Shown: piece by piece, positions 41,172 to 50,282 of the stretch | How positions within the stretch are numbered: position 1 is the first letter of the stretch | How the letters are laid out: each line of letters opens with the position of its first letter | Assembly: GCF_030811455.1 (NCBI RefSeq) | Contig: NZ_JAUSQU010000001.1 | Coordinates: 744,001 to 808,000 of the forward strand | DNA: 64,000 nt | Direction of reading: 5' to 3' | DNA from: Streptosporangium lutulentum | Lineage (GTDB): Bacteria; Actinomycetota; Actinomycetes; Streptosporangiales; Streptosporangiaceae | Notes under the pieces: model-generated | Told to the model about the DNA's origin: nothing | What the model saw: only the letters and a program-made list of their open reading frames with translations | Databases searched by the model: none | Program-made: the position numbers and the translations under genes

Positions 41172-43181
41172 ATGACCCACCCATCGGCTCCTCACCCCTC
41201 ACCGGGAGCGCCCGGAATGTTCGACACCGTTCTCATCGCCAACCGGGGCGAGATCGCCCTGCGGATCATCCGTACGCTCAGGAGGCTGGGCATCCGCTCC
41301 GTCGCCGTGTACAGCGACGCCGACGCCGGCGCGCGGCACACCCGCGAGGCCGACGTCGCGCTGCGGCTCGGCGGCGGCTACCTCGACATCGGCCAGATCC
41401 TGGCCGCCGCCGCGGAGACCGGAGCCCAGGCGGTGCACCCCGGCTACGGCTTCCTGGCCGAGAACGCGGCCTTCGCCCGGCGGTGCGCCGAGGCCGGGCT
41501 GGTGTTCGTCGGCCCGCCGCCGGAGGCCATCGAGGCCATGGGCGACAAGATCCGCGCCAAGGCCACCGTCTCCGCGGCCGGAGTCCCCGTCGTCCCCGGC
41601 GGCGCCGAACCGGACGACGACCTGGCCGCCGCCGCCGAACGGGTCGGATTCCCCGCGCTGATCAAGCCCTCGGCGGGCGGCGGCGGCAAGGGCATGGTGC
41701 TGGTGCACTCCGCGGCGGAACTGCCGGACGCGCTGGAGTCGGCCCGCCGTACGGCGGCCGCCGCGTTCGGCGACGCGACGCTGCTGATCGAGCGGTTCGT
41801 GGAGAACCCCCGGCACATCGAGATCCAGGTGATGGCCGACACGCACGGCAACGTCATTCACCTGGGCGAACGCGAGTGCAGCCTCCAGCGCCGCCACCAG
41901 AAGATCATCGAGGAGGCGCCCTCCCCGCTGCTCGACGCCGCCACCCGGGCGAGCATGGGCGCGGCGGCGGTCGAGGCCGCCAGGTCCGTCGGCTACGTCG
42001 GCGCGGGAACGGTCGAGTTCATCGTCCAGGGCACGACCGCCGACTACTACTTCATGGAGATGAACACCCGGCTGCAGGTCGAGCACCCGGTCACCGAACT
42101 GGTCACGGGGCTGGACCTGGTCGAGCTCCAGCTCAGGGTCGCGGCCGGCGAGCCGCTCCCGCTCGCCCAGGACGAGGTACGGCTGAACGGCCACGCCGTC
42201 GAGGCCCGCGTCTACGCCGAGGACCCCTCCCGGGGCTTCCTGCCGACCGGCGGCCGGGTCCTCGCGCTCCGCGAGCCCGAAGGCGTCCGCGTGGACTCCA
42301 GCCTGATGGTCGGAGGAGTGGTCGGCAGCGACTACGACCCGATGCTGTCCAAGGTCATCGCCTGGGGACCCGACCGGGCCGGCGCGCTGCGGCGGCTGGA
42401 CGGGGCGCTCGCCGCGACGACCGTGCTGGGCGTGCCCACCAACATCGCCTTCCTGCGCGCGCTGATCAACCACCCCGAGGTGGCCGCCGGAGACCTCGAC
42501 ACCGGCCTCGTCGAGCGCCACCTCGACGAGCTGGTCCCCGGCGAGGGCGTCCCCGCCGACGTCCTGACCGCGGCGGCCCTGGTCCTGCACCAGGAGCACG
42601 TGCCCTCCGTGCCCGCGGATCCGTGGGACGTGCCCGACGGCTGGCGGCTGGGCGAGGCCGCATGGACCACCTGGCGCCTGGAGAGCCGCGACGGCGTGGC
42701 CGAGATCCGGGTGCGCGGCCTGCCCGAGACCGGAGCCGAGGTCCGTTCGCTCGACGGCGACCCTGACCCGTCGCGGGCGACGCTCTCGCGGGACGGCGGC
42801 GATCTGCTGGTCACCCACGGCGGGACCGCGCGCCGCTACGCCCTCGCCAGGGACGGCGGCACGATCTGGCTCGGCCGCGACGGCGACACCTGGGCGCTCA
42901 CCCGCCGCCATCTGGGCGACCCGGCCGACCGCGCGGGCGTGGGCGGCAGCGCGGACGGGGTCGTCCGCAGCCCGATGCCCGGCACGGTGCTCGTGGTCAA
43001 GACGAGCGTGGGGGAGCAGGTCGCCGAAGGGCAGCCGCTACTCATCGTCGAGGCGATGAAGATGGAGCACACCGTGACCGCGCCGATCGCCGGGGTGGTC
43101 GCCGAACTGCCGGCCCGAGCCGGGCAGGCGGTCGGGATGGACGCGGTACTGGCCGTGGTCCGGCACGAGGAGGCGTCATGA
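41172..43181 (+). CDS. Acyl-CoA carboxylase alpha subunit (biotin carboxylase plus carrier)
   Basis: ATG 41172 follows the beta stop by 2 bases; an internal ATG at 41217 ([16 protein letters not shown]) is an alternative. The protein has 669 residues. The biotin carboxylase domain (about 16-465) contains the ATP-grasp glycine loop [14 protein letters not shown], the [15 protein letters not shown] motif and RVYAED. The C-terminal carrier domain has VEAMKMEHT, with biotinyl Lys630. It supplies carboxybiotin to the beta subunit. The next gene overlaps by 4 bases (ATGA). Confidence 0.93.
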   Translation: MTHPSAPHPSPGAPGMFDTVLIANRGEIALRIIRTLRRLGIRSVAVYSDADAGARHTREADVALRLGGGYLDIGQILAAAAETGAQAVHPGYGFLAENAAFARRCAEAGLVFVGPPPEAIEAMGDKIRAKATVSAAGVPVVPGGAEPDDDLAAAAERVGFPALIKPSAGGGGKGMVLVHSAAELPDALESARRTAAAAFGDATLLIERFVENPRHIEIQVMADTHGNVIHLGERECSLQRRHQKIIEEAPSPLLDAATRASMGAAAVEAARSVGYVGAGTVEFIVQGTTADYYFMEMNTRLQVEHPVTELVTGLDLVELQLRVAAGEPLPLAQDEVRLNGHAVEARVYAEDPSRGFLPTGGRVLALREPEGVRVDSSLMVGGVVGSDYDPMLSKVIAWGPDRAGALRRLDGALAATTVLGVPTNIAFLRALINHPEVAAGDLDTGLVERHLDELVPGEGVPADVLTAAALVLHQEHVPSVPADPWDVPDGWRLGEAAWTTWRLESRDGVAEIRVRGLPETGAEVRSLDGDPDPSRATLSRDGGDLLVTHGGTARRYALARDGGTIWLGRDGDTWALTRRHLGDPADRAGVGGSADGVVRSPMPGTVLVVKTSVGEQVAEGQPLLIVEAMKMEHTVTAPIAGVVAELPARAGQAVGMDAVLAVVRHEEAS

Positions 43182-44107
43182 TGCGTGAGCCGTACGGGAT
43201 CAGGGCGGAAGGGCTGCCGGAGCGGGTCACGATCTACGAGGTCGGGCCGCGCGACGGGCTGCAGAACGAGTCGGCGGTGATCCCCGTCGAGGTCAAGGCG
43301 GAGTTCATCGCCCGGCTGGCCGCCGCAGGGCACCGTGTGATCGAGGCGACCAGCTTCGTGCACCCCAAATGGGTGCCCCAGCTCGCCGACGCCTCCGAAC
43401 TGCTGGCGGGCCTGGACCGGGTCCCCGGCGTGCGCTACCCGGTGCTCGTGCCCAACGAGCGGGGCCTGGACCGGGCACTCGAACACGGCGTCCAGGAGAT
43501 CGCGATCTTCGGAAGCGCCACCGAGACCTTCGCCGCCAAGAACCTGAACCGGACGCTTGACTCGCAGTTCGAGATGTTCGAGCCGGTGGTTGCGCGGGCG
43601 CTGGAGCACGGCCTGAAGGTCAGGGCCTACGTGTCGATGTGCTTCGGCGACCCGTGGGAGGGGCCGACGCCGATCGACCAGGTGGTCACCGTGGGGCGCC
43701 GCCTGCTCGACCTGGGCTGCTTCGAGCTGTCGCTCGGCGACACCACGGGCGTCGCCACCCCCGGCCACGTGAGCGCGCTGATCGGGGCCTTCGGCGGACC
43801 GTCGCGGCTGGCGGTGCACTTCCACGACACCTACGGCCAGGCACTGGCCAACACCCTCACCGCCCTCCGCGAGGGCGTGACCGTGGTGGACGCCTCCACC
43901 GGAGGCATCGGCGGCTGCCCGTACGCCGAGAGCGCCACCGGCAACCTCGCCACCGAGGACCTCGTCTGGATGCTGCACGGCCTGGGCATCGAGACCGGCC
44001 TGAACCTCGAGTCGCTGGTCGAGACCAGCACCTGGCTGGCCGCGAGACTCGGCCGCCCCAGCACCTCGCGGGTCGTCCAGGCCCTGGAGAAGAACCCGGC
44101 GCGCTGA
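43178..44107 (+). CDS. Hydroxymethylglutaryl-CoA lyase
   Basis: The 309-residue TIM-barrel protein overlaps the alpha subunit by 4 bases. It has the DRE-type N-terminus [23 protein letters not shown], the metal-binding [13 protein letters not shown] and the signature [14 protein letters not shown] with catalytic Cys. It splits HMG-CoA into acetyl-CoA and acetoacetate, the last step of leucine breakdown. Position after the carboxylase confirms the pathway. Confidence 0.94.
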   Translation: MMREPYGIRAEGLPERVTIYEVGPRDGLQNESAVIPVEVKAEFIARLAAAGHRVIEATSFVHPKWVPQLADASELLAGLDRVPGVRYPVLVPNERGLDRALEHGVQEIAIFGSATETFAAKNLNRTLDSQFEMFEPVVARALEHGLKVRAYVSMCFGDPWEGPTPIDQVVTVGRRLLDLGCFELSLGDTTGVATPGHVSALIGAFGGPSRLAVHFHDTYGQALANTLTALREGVTVVDASTGGIGGCPYAESATGNLATEDLVWMLHGLGIETGLNLESLVETSTWLAARLGRPSTSRVVQALEKNPAR

Positions 44108-44136
44108 GCGGCCGACCACTACGTCAAGGAGTAACG

Positions 44137-45294
44137 ATGCCCAAGCTCAACGAGGACTACGAAGACCTCCGCAAGACCGTCGAGGCGTTCGCCCGCGACG
44201 TGGTGGCCCCGGTGATCGGGGACCTCTACCAGCGCGAGGAGTTCCCCTACGACATCGTGCGGCAGATGGGCGCGATGGGCCTGTTCGGGCTGCCGATCCC
44301 GGAGGAGTACGGCGGCATGGGCGGCGACTACTTCGCGCTCTGCCTCACGCTGGAGGAATTGGCCAGGGTCGACTCCAGCGTGTCCATCACCGTGGAGGCC
44401 GCGGTGTCGCTGGGCGCGATGCCGATCTACCGGTTCGGTACGGCGGAGCAGCGCGCCGAGTGGCTGCCCCACCTGACCTCCGGGCGGATGCTGGGCGCGT
44501 TCGGCCTCACCGAGCCGGGCGGCGGCAGCGACGTGCCGGGCGGCATGCGGACTACGGCCGTGCTGGACGGGAACGAGTGGGTGATCAACGGTACGAAGGC
44601 GTTCATCACCAACTCCGGCACCGACATCACCGGCGTCGTCGGCGTGGCCGCGATCACCGGCGAGCGCGCCGGCGGCAAGAAGGAGATCTCCACGATCCTG
44701 GTCCCCGCAGGGACGCCGGGCTTCACCGTCTCGAAGAAGTACTCCAAGGTCGGCTGGAACTGCTCCGACACCCGCGAGCTCTCCTTCGACAACTGCCGGG
44801 TCCCCGCCGAGAACCTGCTCGGCGAGCGCGGCCGGGGTTACGCGCAGTTCCTGCAGACCCTCGACGAGGGCCGCATCGCGATCGCCGCCCTCTCGGTCGG
44901 CCTGGCCCAGGGCTGCGTGGACGAGTCCCTGCGCTACGTCCGCGAGCGCCAGGCCTTCGGCCACCCGATCGGCCACTACCAGGCCATCCAGTTCAAGATC
45001 GCCGACATGGAGGTCCGCACCCACACCGCCCGCCTGGCCTACTACCATGCGGCGGAGAAGATGCTGGCCGGTGAGCCGTTCAAGAAGGAGGCGGCCATCG
45101 CCAAGCTCGTCGCCGGTGACGCGGCCATGGACAACGCCCGCGACGCCACCCAGATCTTCGGCGGCTACGGGTTCATGAACGAGTATCCCGTCGGCCGCTT
45201 CTACCGCGACGCCAAGATCCTGGAGATCGGCGAGGGCACCAGCGAGGTCCAGCGCATGCTCATCGCCAGGGAACTGGGCCTGAGCGACCTCTGA
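44137..45294 (+). CDS. Acyl-CoA dehydrogenase of the branched-chain operon
   Basis: ATG 44137 with AAGGAG upstream gives 385 residues. FAD-dependent dehydrogenase motifs include FGLTEPGGGSD, the helical C-terminal domain and QIFGGYGFMNEYPVGRFYRDAKI. The catalytic Glu is at 366 in EIGEGTSEVQR, as in short- and medium-chain enzymes. True isovaleryl-CoA dehydrogenases have GAGT there and a Glu elsewhere, so the enzyme is perhaps a 2-methylbutyryl- or short-chain acyl-CoA dehydrogenase. It is 29 bases after the lyase gene and ends the operon. Confidence 0.9.
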   Translation: MPKLNEDYEDLRKTVEAFARDVVAPVIGDLYQREEFPYDIVRQMGAMGLFGLPIPEEYGGMGGDYFALCLTLEELARVDSSVSITVEAAVSLGAMPIYRFGTAEQRAEWLPHLTSGRMLGAFGLTEPGGGSDVPGGMRTTAVLDGNEWVINGTKAFITNSGTDITGVVGVAAITGERAGGKKEISTILVPAGTPGFTVSKKYSKVGWNCSDTRELSFDNCRVPAENLLGERGRGYAQFLQTLDEGRIAIAALSVGLAQGCVDESLRYVRERQAFGHPIGHYQAIQFKIADMEVRTHTARLAYYHAAEKMLAGEPFKKEAAIAKLVAGDAAMDNARDATQIFGGYGFMNEYPVGRFYRDAKILEIGEGTSEVQRMLIARELGLSDL

Positions 45295-45318
45295 CCCGCG
45301 GATACAGGGGACAGGGGG

Positions 45319-45370
45319 AGAGCTGGTTCGGCCACCGCCCCGCCGCGGAGACAGTCCCAGAACCAGCTCT
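45319..45370. terminator. Stem-loop after the catabolic operon
   Basis: AGAGCTGGTTC (45319-45329) pairs with GAACCAGCTCT (45360-45370) over a 30-base loop, 24 bases after the dehydrogenase stop, with weaker pairing outside. It may be a terminator, or an attachment-site-like scar because it touches the integrase relic. Confidence 0.55.
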
Positions 45371-45488
45371 GTTCCGTCCCTGTTCCGTCAGACGAGAAAC
45401 GCGGCCGGAACAGGCGGTCATCGATCGCCTGCCGGGCACGCTCGTATGAGCCTGGCTGCATGTGCGCGTAGACCCGGAGAGTGAAGCC
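45369..45488 (-). pseudogene. C-terminal tail of a tyrosine integrase
   Basis: On the minus strand, 45488-45369 reads GFTLRVYAHMQPGSYERARQ, followed by AIDDRLF and DGTGTEQ. The TLRVYAHxxPxxxERAxxAID pattern is the end of the catalytic domain of actinobacterial phage or plasmid integrases, just after the active-site Tyr in VY. The rest of the integrase is missing and the frame runs on without its own stop. Confidence 0.75.
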
Positions 45489-45795
45489 AGGTTTCCAAGG
45501 TATCGGTGGTGCGGTCGGCCACGACGTCGATGCGCCGGCGGGTCTCGGCGTTGATGAGCACGGTGGCGTAGCGGTGGCGGCGGCGCAGGGCGAAATCATT
45601 CACCCCCAGCACCCGGGGCACCTGCGGCTGTGGCAAGGGCAGACGCAGCAGGATGCGTAGGGCGGTATGCCGGGACAGGCGCACGGCCGGGGCGGACAAA
45701 GTCCGCGCGCCGGCGCGTCCGGCCAGCTCGCAGACCACCGCGCGGATTTGGCCGGTCAGGCGGGATGTGCGGCGTTGGTAGCGTTCCAGCACGCC
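45484..45795 (-). pseudogene. Internal fragment of an ISL3-family transposase
   Basis: The minus frame reads RYQRRTSRLTGQIRAVV, then LSRHTALRILLRLPLP, then PRVLGVNDFALRRRHRYATV, then RRRIDVVADRTTDTLETWL. These are the helix-turn-helix end and first DDE segment (Asp in GVNDFA) of ISL3 transposases. N- and C-terminal thirds are missing. The 3' break joins the integrase tail at about 45484-45488, sharing the bases ACCTGGCTTCAC. Confidence 0.78.
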
Positions 45796-45835
45796 GTTAA
45801 CCGGACAGACCCCATCCGCGGAACCGGCCCAGGCG

Positions 45836-46495
45836 TCACCCATGTTCGGGTGCACTGGTTCGGCGCAAGTGACCGTGCAGGAACGTGTGGACGCCCGCCG
45901 TGACCGTCTTGGTGATCTCTTCGGTGGACAGGGTGGCGTGATGCGTTGGCAGCCCAGCTGAGACCAGCAGCAGCAGGTGCAGCGCCGCGCGGTCAGGGTC
46001 GTCGATGCGCAGCACTCCTTGTTTCGCCAACTGCCGCAGGTGTCCGGCGAGTTCGCGGCGGACCCGCCGCGGCCCGGTCTCCTGCCAGGCGTCGATCGCT
46101 TCTTGAGGGATGTGGCCCGCTTCGGCGTTGACCTGTCCGACCAGGAAGAAGTGGGCGGCGCTTTCGGGCATTGGCGTCGCCCAGTCCAACCCGAACTCGA
46201 TGAGGTCGGTCTCCACGTCGATGACCTTGCGCAGGTGGCGGTCGATGATGGCGATTTGGACGTCGGCCGCCCGAGTGGCGCTCTCCTGAATCACGGTCAG
46301 GAACAATTCGGCCTTGTCGGTGAAGTGGTTGTAGATGGTCCGGGTGGACACACCGGCCTCGGCCGAGATCGCGTCGATGCTGGCGCGGGTGTAGCCGTCG
46401 CGGGCGAACACCGTCAGGGCACCGTCCAGGATCGCCTGCCGCTTGCCGGCCCGTCCCCTGAGAGGGTGGGATGTCGTGGTGTTTTCCCTGGTCAT
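45836..46495 (-). CDS. TetR-family regulator divergent from the FMN reductase
   Basis: The 219-residue protein has its helix-turn-helix at about 18-62 (KRQAILDGALTVFARDGYTR; GVSTRTIYNHFTDKAELF). The ligand domain resembles the TetR_C_ type with AefR-like spacing. It is divergent from the FMN reductase, with 104 bases between, and probably controls the reductase and the aldo-keto reductase behind it. The gap is AT-rich and contains a short palindrome at 46564-46579. Confidence 0.88.
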   Translation of the reverse strand: MTRENTTTSHPLRGRAGKRQAILDGALTVFARDGYTRASIDAISAEAGVSTRTIYNHFTDKAELFLTVIQESATRAADVQIAIIDRHLRKVIDVETDLIEFGLDWATPMPESAAHFFLVGQVNAEAGHIPQEAIDAWQETGPRRVRRELAGHLRQLAKQGVLRIDDPDRAALHLLLLVSAGLPTHHATLSTEEITKTVTAGVHTFLHGHLRRTSAPEHG

Positions 46496-46563
46496 CTCGG
46501 ATCCTCCAGCATATTTACATCTATCGTTTTACTTTTTGCCATATGCGTTGTACTTTATCTCAT

Positions 46564-46579
46564 GCCGCAGCCCTGCGGC
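46564..46579 (+). promoter_or_regulatory. Hairpin in the leader of the FMN reductase gene
   Basis: GCCGCAG (46564-46570) and CTGCGGC (46573-46579) pair over 2 bases, 20 bases before the start codon and just before the GAGGAG ribosome site. It could bind the TetR protein or affect translation. Confidence 0.4.
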
Positions 46580-46599
46580 ACACCGTGAGGAGAACACGC

Positions 46600-47211
46600 A
46601 TGATCAGGATCGCCATCGTCATCGGCAGTACCCGCCCCCGCCGCCGGAGCGCGGTCGCGGCCCACTGGGTCGCCGAGGTCGCCGCCCACCACCCCGCCGT
46701 CACCGCGGGAGAGGCGACCTTCGAGGTCGTCGACCTGGCCGAATACGACCTGTCGGTACTGGATGAGCCCCTGCCCGCCCTGTTCGGCGACTACCGCCAC
46801 GCGCACACCAACCAGTGGGCCCAGACCATCGCCTCCTTTGACGGTTTCGTCTTCGTCACCCCCGAGTACAACCACTCGGCCCCGGCCGCACTGAAGAACG
46901 CCATCGACTTCCTGTTCGCCGAGTGGAACAACAAGGCCGCCGGCTTCGTCAGCCACGGCGTGCACGGCGGCGTGCGTGCCGTGGAGCACCTGCGGCAGGT
47001 CATGACCGAGCTCCAGGTGGCCAACGTACGCACTCAGGTCGCGCTGTCGGCCTTCACCGACTTCGAGATCACCGATCCGGCCGAGCCCGGTGTCATCGCC
47101 CCCGGACCGCACCAGGAGCCGATCCTGAACGAGGTGCTCGACGAGGTCATCGCCTGGTCCCGGGCGCTCAAGCCGCTGCGTGAGGCAGCCGGTCAGACGG
47201 TGGCCGCGTGA
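46600..47211 (+). CDS. NAD(P)H-dependent FMN reductase
   Basis: ATG 46600 follows GAGGAG, giving 203 residues in the flavodoxin-like fold. The phosphate loop is IGSTRPRRRS, with FVTPEYNHSAPAALKNAID near the flavin ring. It reduces FMN or quinones and may supply a monooxygenase or limit quinone stress. The next gene starts in its stop codon (GTGA). Confidence 0.9.
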   Translation: MIRIAIVIGSTRPRRRSAVAAHWVAEVAAHHPAVTAGEATFEVVDLAEYDLSVLDEPLPALFGDYRHAHTNQWAQTIASFDGFVFVTPEYNHSAPAALKNAIDFLFAEWNNKAAGFVSHGVHGGVRAVEHLRQVMTELQVANVRTQVALSAFTDFEITDPAEPGVIAPGPHQEPILNEVLDEVIAWSRALKPLREAAGQTVAA

Positions 47212-48236
47212 GCATGCGCTACCGGCTGCTGGGCCGTACCGGGCTGCGCGTCTCCGAGGTTTTCCTCGGCGCGATGACCTTCGGCGAGGAGCAGATCGGC
47301 GCCTCGCCTCAGGAGGCCCGCCGCATCCTCGATCTGTACGGCGAGGCCGGCGGAAACCTCATCGACACCGCGAACTTCTACTCCGGCGGGCGGAGCGAGA
47401 CCATCCTGGGCGAGCTGCTGACCGGCTGCCGCGACCGGTTCGTTGTGGCCAGCAAGTACACCGTCTCGCGCGACGGCGGCGACCCCAACGCCGCCGGCAG
47501 CCATCGCAAGAACCTCACCCTGTCCCTGGAGGCCAGCCTGCGGCGACTGGGCACCGACTACCTCGACCTGTACTGGGTCAACCTGTGGGACCGGCACACC
47601 CCGATCGAGGAGACCATGCGGGCGCTGGACGACGCCGTGCGTGCCGGGAAGATCCTCTACGTCGGCATGTCCGACGCCCCGGCTTGGGTCATCTCCCACG
47701 CCAACACACTGGCCGAGTGGCGCGGCTGGACCCCGTTCGCGGCCATCCAGGCCCCCTACAGCCTGCTCAACCGCGACATCGAACGCGAACTGCTGCCCAT
47801 GGCCCAGGCGTTCGGCCTGACGGTCGCCGCCTGGGGTCCGCTCGCCCATGGCGTCCTGTCCGGCAAGTTCGACCCTGCGGCGGGGCCACGAGAAAGCACG
47901 CGGATCAGCGCGCGCTCGCTCGGAGCCCGCGAGCACGCCGTCGCCCAGGCGGTGCGGGAAGTCGCCGACGAGATCGGTGCAACCCCCGCGCAGGTGGCCA
48001 TCGCCTGGACCCGGGCGCGCTCCCGGGCCGTGCACCCGATCTTGGGCGCCAGGACCGCGAAGCAACTCAGGGACACGCTCGGCGCCCTGGATCTCACCCT
48101 GCCCGACCATGCCGTGCGACGCCTGGAGGCGGCCACCGACTTCACCCTCGGCTTCCCCGGCGATTTCCTGGCCCAGGCCGGCCCGGCGGTGTTCGGCGAG
48201 TCCGCTGCCAGGCTCGACGGAAGACGACTCCCATGA
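47208..48236 (+). CDS. Aldo/keto reductase
   Basis: The 342-residue (beta/alpha)8 NADPH-dependent reductase has catalytic residues Asp (in NLIDTANFYSGG), Tyr (FYSGG), Lys (VVASKYTVSRD) and Asn (LYWVNLWDRH, in place of the usual His, as in some family members). It starts with a GTG overlapping the reductase stop; an ATG 6 bases on is an alternative (MRYRLLGRTGLRVSE). With the FMN reductase it may handle reactive carbonyls or quinones under control of the divergent TetR protein. Confidence 0.9.
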   Translation: MSMRYRLLGRTGLRVSEVFLGAMTFGEEQIGASPQEARRILDLYGEAGGNLIDTANFYSGGRSETILGELLTGCRDRFVVASKYTVSRDGGDPNAAGSHRKNLTLSLEASLRRLGTDYLDLYWVNLWDRHTPIEETMRALDDAVRAGKILYVGMSDAPAWVISHANTLAEWRGWTPFAAIQAPYSLLNRDIERELLPMAQAFGLTVAAWGPLAHGVLSGKFDPAAGPRESTRISARSLGAREHAVAQAVREVADEIGATPAQVAIAWTRARSRAVHPILGARTAKQLRDTLGALDLTLPDHAVRRLEAATDFTLGFPGDFLAQAGPAVFGESAARLDGRRLP

Positions 48237-48916
48237 GCGAAGAACTCGCGCCCGCGGTCGCACCCGGCCCCGTCTCGAGGGCCGGTCTCAGGCCCCGGCG
48301 ATGCGACAGTCGTCGGGTCTGTGTCATCCAGTGATGGGCTTCGGAATCCGACGACTTCGGAGTGGGCCGGGCTCGCTCGTCCGAGGAAGACATTCGCGCC
48401 ACGGAAGCCGCAGGCGTGGTGACGGTCCCTGAGGATGACGCCGAAGCGTCGAGGGCACATCGAGGGCACATGGCCTCGGAAGACAGTGGCGAGCACTGTC
48501 AACTGACGGCAGCGTTCTGACAGCTTGGAAGCGACTTCCCTGATTTCGCCGCAGGTCACGGACAGGCCGAATCAGAACCCGGCCTACAGGCCGAGTGGCT
48601 ACCTAATTGATCTACATTGTTAAGCGAAGCGCTCAAGAGAACGTCGCGGCTGGGGATCGGTTGGGGACCACACGTTGTGCACACAGCTGAACAATCCGCA
48701 TGTCGCCAAATGCCGTCCGTGGCTACCTGAAGCCGTTGATCTGCGAAAACGCCTACCCCAACGTCCTGGGGGTCAAGAGGGATGGGAGGCCGAGGGGCAG
48801 ACGCCTGCACCCTCGCGATCTCGGCGCTTACGATGACGCCATGGGCCTGGGCAAGGGGAAGACGGAACACTCCGGAGCGCGTGACATGAGCCGAAAGCAT
48901 GGGCACTGGGGGTTCA
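48237..48916. other. Gene-poor stretch before the IS element
   Basis: No intact gene is recognised in these 680 bases. Overlapping short frames exist; the frame at 48700-48918 (see next entry) is the only one I consider possibly real. Base composition drops around 48590-48630 (cctaattgatctacattgttaagcg). Confidence 0.55.
48841..48916 (+). pseudogene. 5' part of a reading frame interrupted by an IS5 element
   Basis: The frame begins MGLGKGKTEHSGARDMSRKHGHWGF (cut here in reading: MGLGKGKTEHSGARDMSR, then KHGHWGF) and runs into the IS. The basic KTEHSGAR-HGHWG composition resembles small basic proteins of actinomycetes. Joining it to the sequence after the IS gives HWGF-IDLDPKVWGTD in one frame. 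The start at 48841 is a guess; 48700 is in the same frame. Confidence 0.45.
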
Positions 48917-49835
48917 CAGAGCCTTTTTCATCCTTGGGCGAGCCGGTGGTTCTGAAGAACAGCGATGGCCTTGCACAGGTGTCCCGCCTTGCTGGGGCTG
49001 CAGCGGAGCTTTCGCAGGATGCGCCAGCTCTTGAGCTGGGCGTTCGCGCGCTCGCCTGGACCGCGCAGGCGGGCGTGTGACCGATTGGCCCGCTTCTGCG
49101 ATCCGGGCTTGTTCTTGCCCTTGTATGGAGTGAGGACCGGGCCTTCGGCTCCCTGGTAGGCCTTGTCTGCGAGCGTGATGATCCCGGCCCGTTCCAGCTG
49201 GCGCAGGATGCCCCAGATCCGGGCGGCGCTCAGATCATGGGTCTTGCCCGGCAGCGCCCCGGAGGTCCATAAGATCGTCCCGTCTGGTGAGGCGATGACC
49301 TGGACGTTCATCCCGTGTACCCGGTGCTTACCGGAGAAGTACGGCCGGTCGGCCTTGACCCGGTCGGTGCGGATGAGGGTGCCGTCCAGCACCAGGTAGT
49401 GCAGGCCGTCCTTGCTCGCTTTGCGCAGCGCTTGCCGGAGCTTCGGGGAGCGTGTCGACAGCAGTTTTACCGTCTCCTCCACGTAGCGCCATGCGGTCGT
49501 GGTCGACACTCCGAACCCGGCTCCGAGCTCGCTGAAGGTATCGCCCTTGCGTAGGTAGACCAGTGTGAGCAGGGCCTGCTGTCCGGGGTTCAGCCGCCGC
49601 CAGGTTGACCCGATCGCCTTGCGACGTCTGCGGATCAGGCCGGCTACGTAGTTCAGCGTTGAACGCGACAAATCGACGGCGGCGCGATAGAACAGCACCC
49701 GGAGCTCCTGGTTGTGACGGGCGTGGTTGTGGTGATCAACCCGTCTACCAGGAGCTTCTCTATGTCATCAGGCGAACGGCAGGCTCGCGATCAGGCTGTG
49801 ACTTGCGGACCGCCATTAGAGGATGAAAAAGGTTC
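48917..49835. mobile_element. IS5-family insertion sequence
   Basis: About 917 bases are flanked by imperfect 15-base inverted repeats: GAGCCTTTTTCATCC at 48919-48933 and its mirror at 49821-49835 (14 of 15). A TTCA flanks both sides (48913-48916 and 49833-49836), which could be the target duplication if the outer ends lie a few bases further in. It contains one intact transposase gene. Confidence 0.8.
48928..49698 (-). CDS. IS5-family transposase (DDE_Tnp_4 type)
   Basis: The 256-residue protein appears complete. An N-terminal helix-turn-helix is followed by the DDE domain. The first Asp lies in LVLDGTLIRTDRV, the second in TLADKAYQGAEG and the Glu in GERANAQLKSWRIL. No frameshift is needed. 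It lies within a full set of terminal repeats, so the element may still be mobile. Confidence 0.88.
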   Translation of the reverse strand: MLFYRAAVDLSRSTLNYVAGLIRRRRKAIGSTWRRLNPGQQALLTLVYLRKGDTFSELGAGFGVSTTTAWRYVEETVKLLSTRSPKLRQALRKASKDGLHYLVLDGTLIRTDRVKADRPYFSGKHRVHGMNVQVIASPDGTILWTSGALPGKTHDLSAARIWGILRQLERAGIITLADKAYQGAEGPVLTPYKGKNKPGSQKRANRSHARLRGPGERANAQLKSWRILRKLRCSPSKAGHLCKAIAVLQNHRLAQG

Positions 49836-50282
49836 ATTGACCTCGACCCCAAGGTGTGGGGCACCGACGTGATCCAGGCATGTGGCGTCCGCGACCGGCC
49901 GATCGCCGAAGCCGGGCTCTACCAGCTGTGGATCTCCTTATGGGTCGGCGGCGACGCACTATTTCTCTTGGTCGATTCGAAATGCCTTCCAGAAGATCGC
50001 TGCAGGTCAGCCGCCAGGGCGGATCAGATCTCGATGATCTGGCACTCAAGATGTCCACGCCTCGGGGTGAAAGGCCGCCTGACCGCGACCCAGCGATATC
50101 AGCCAACCGAACATTTGATGCGATACAGGACGATCTGCCTCCGCGTAGCGATCGAAATGTAACTCGTGCCCGGCGTTCGGTGACGGATCAGTGTGAATTG
50201 CGCGTCGCTCTGATCACGACACTTGTGGCATATCGCCTTTGATCATTACGAACGAGACTGCACTTTCTATGTGGAGGTCTCC
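49836..50282. other. Degenerate stretch after the IS element, ending in the M14 promoter region
   Basis: The frame IDLDPKVWGTDVIQACGVRD, then RPIAEAGLYQLWISLW continues from the IS edge to about 49990 and then becomes unconvincing. It probably holds the remains of the gene split by the IS. The last 60 bases carry the GGAGG ribosome site of the carboxypeptidase gene. Confidence 0.5.

Larger units (their letters stand above)
45295..45835. other. Mobile-element scar after the branched-chain operon
   Basis: This 541-base gap holds the stem-loop, the integrase tail and the ISL3 fragment. No intact gene is present. Confidence 0.7.

Noticed and set aside
43639..44136. Longer acyl-CoA dehydrogenase reading to 43639
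   Set aside because: It overlaps the lyase gene in another frame with Arg/Pro-rich sequence; ATG 44137 with AAGGAG is the start.
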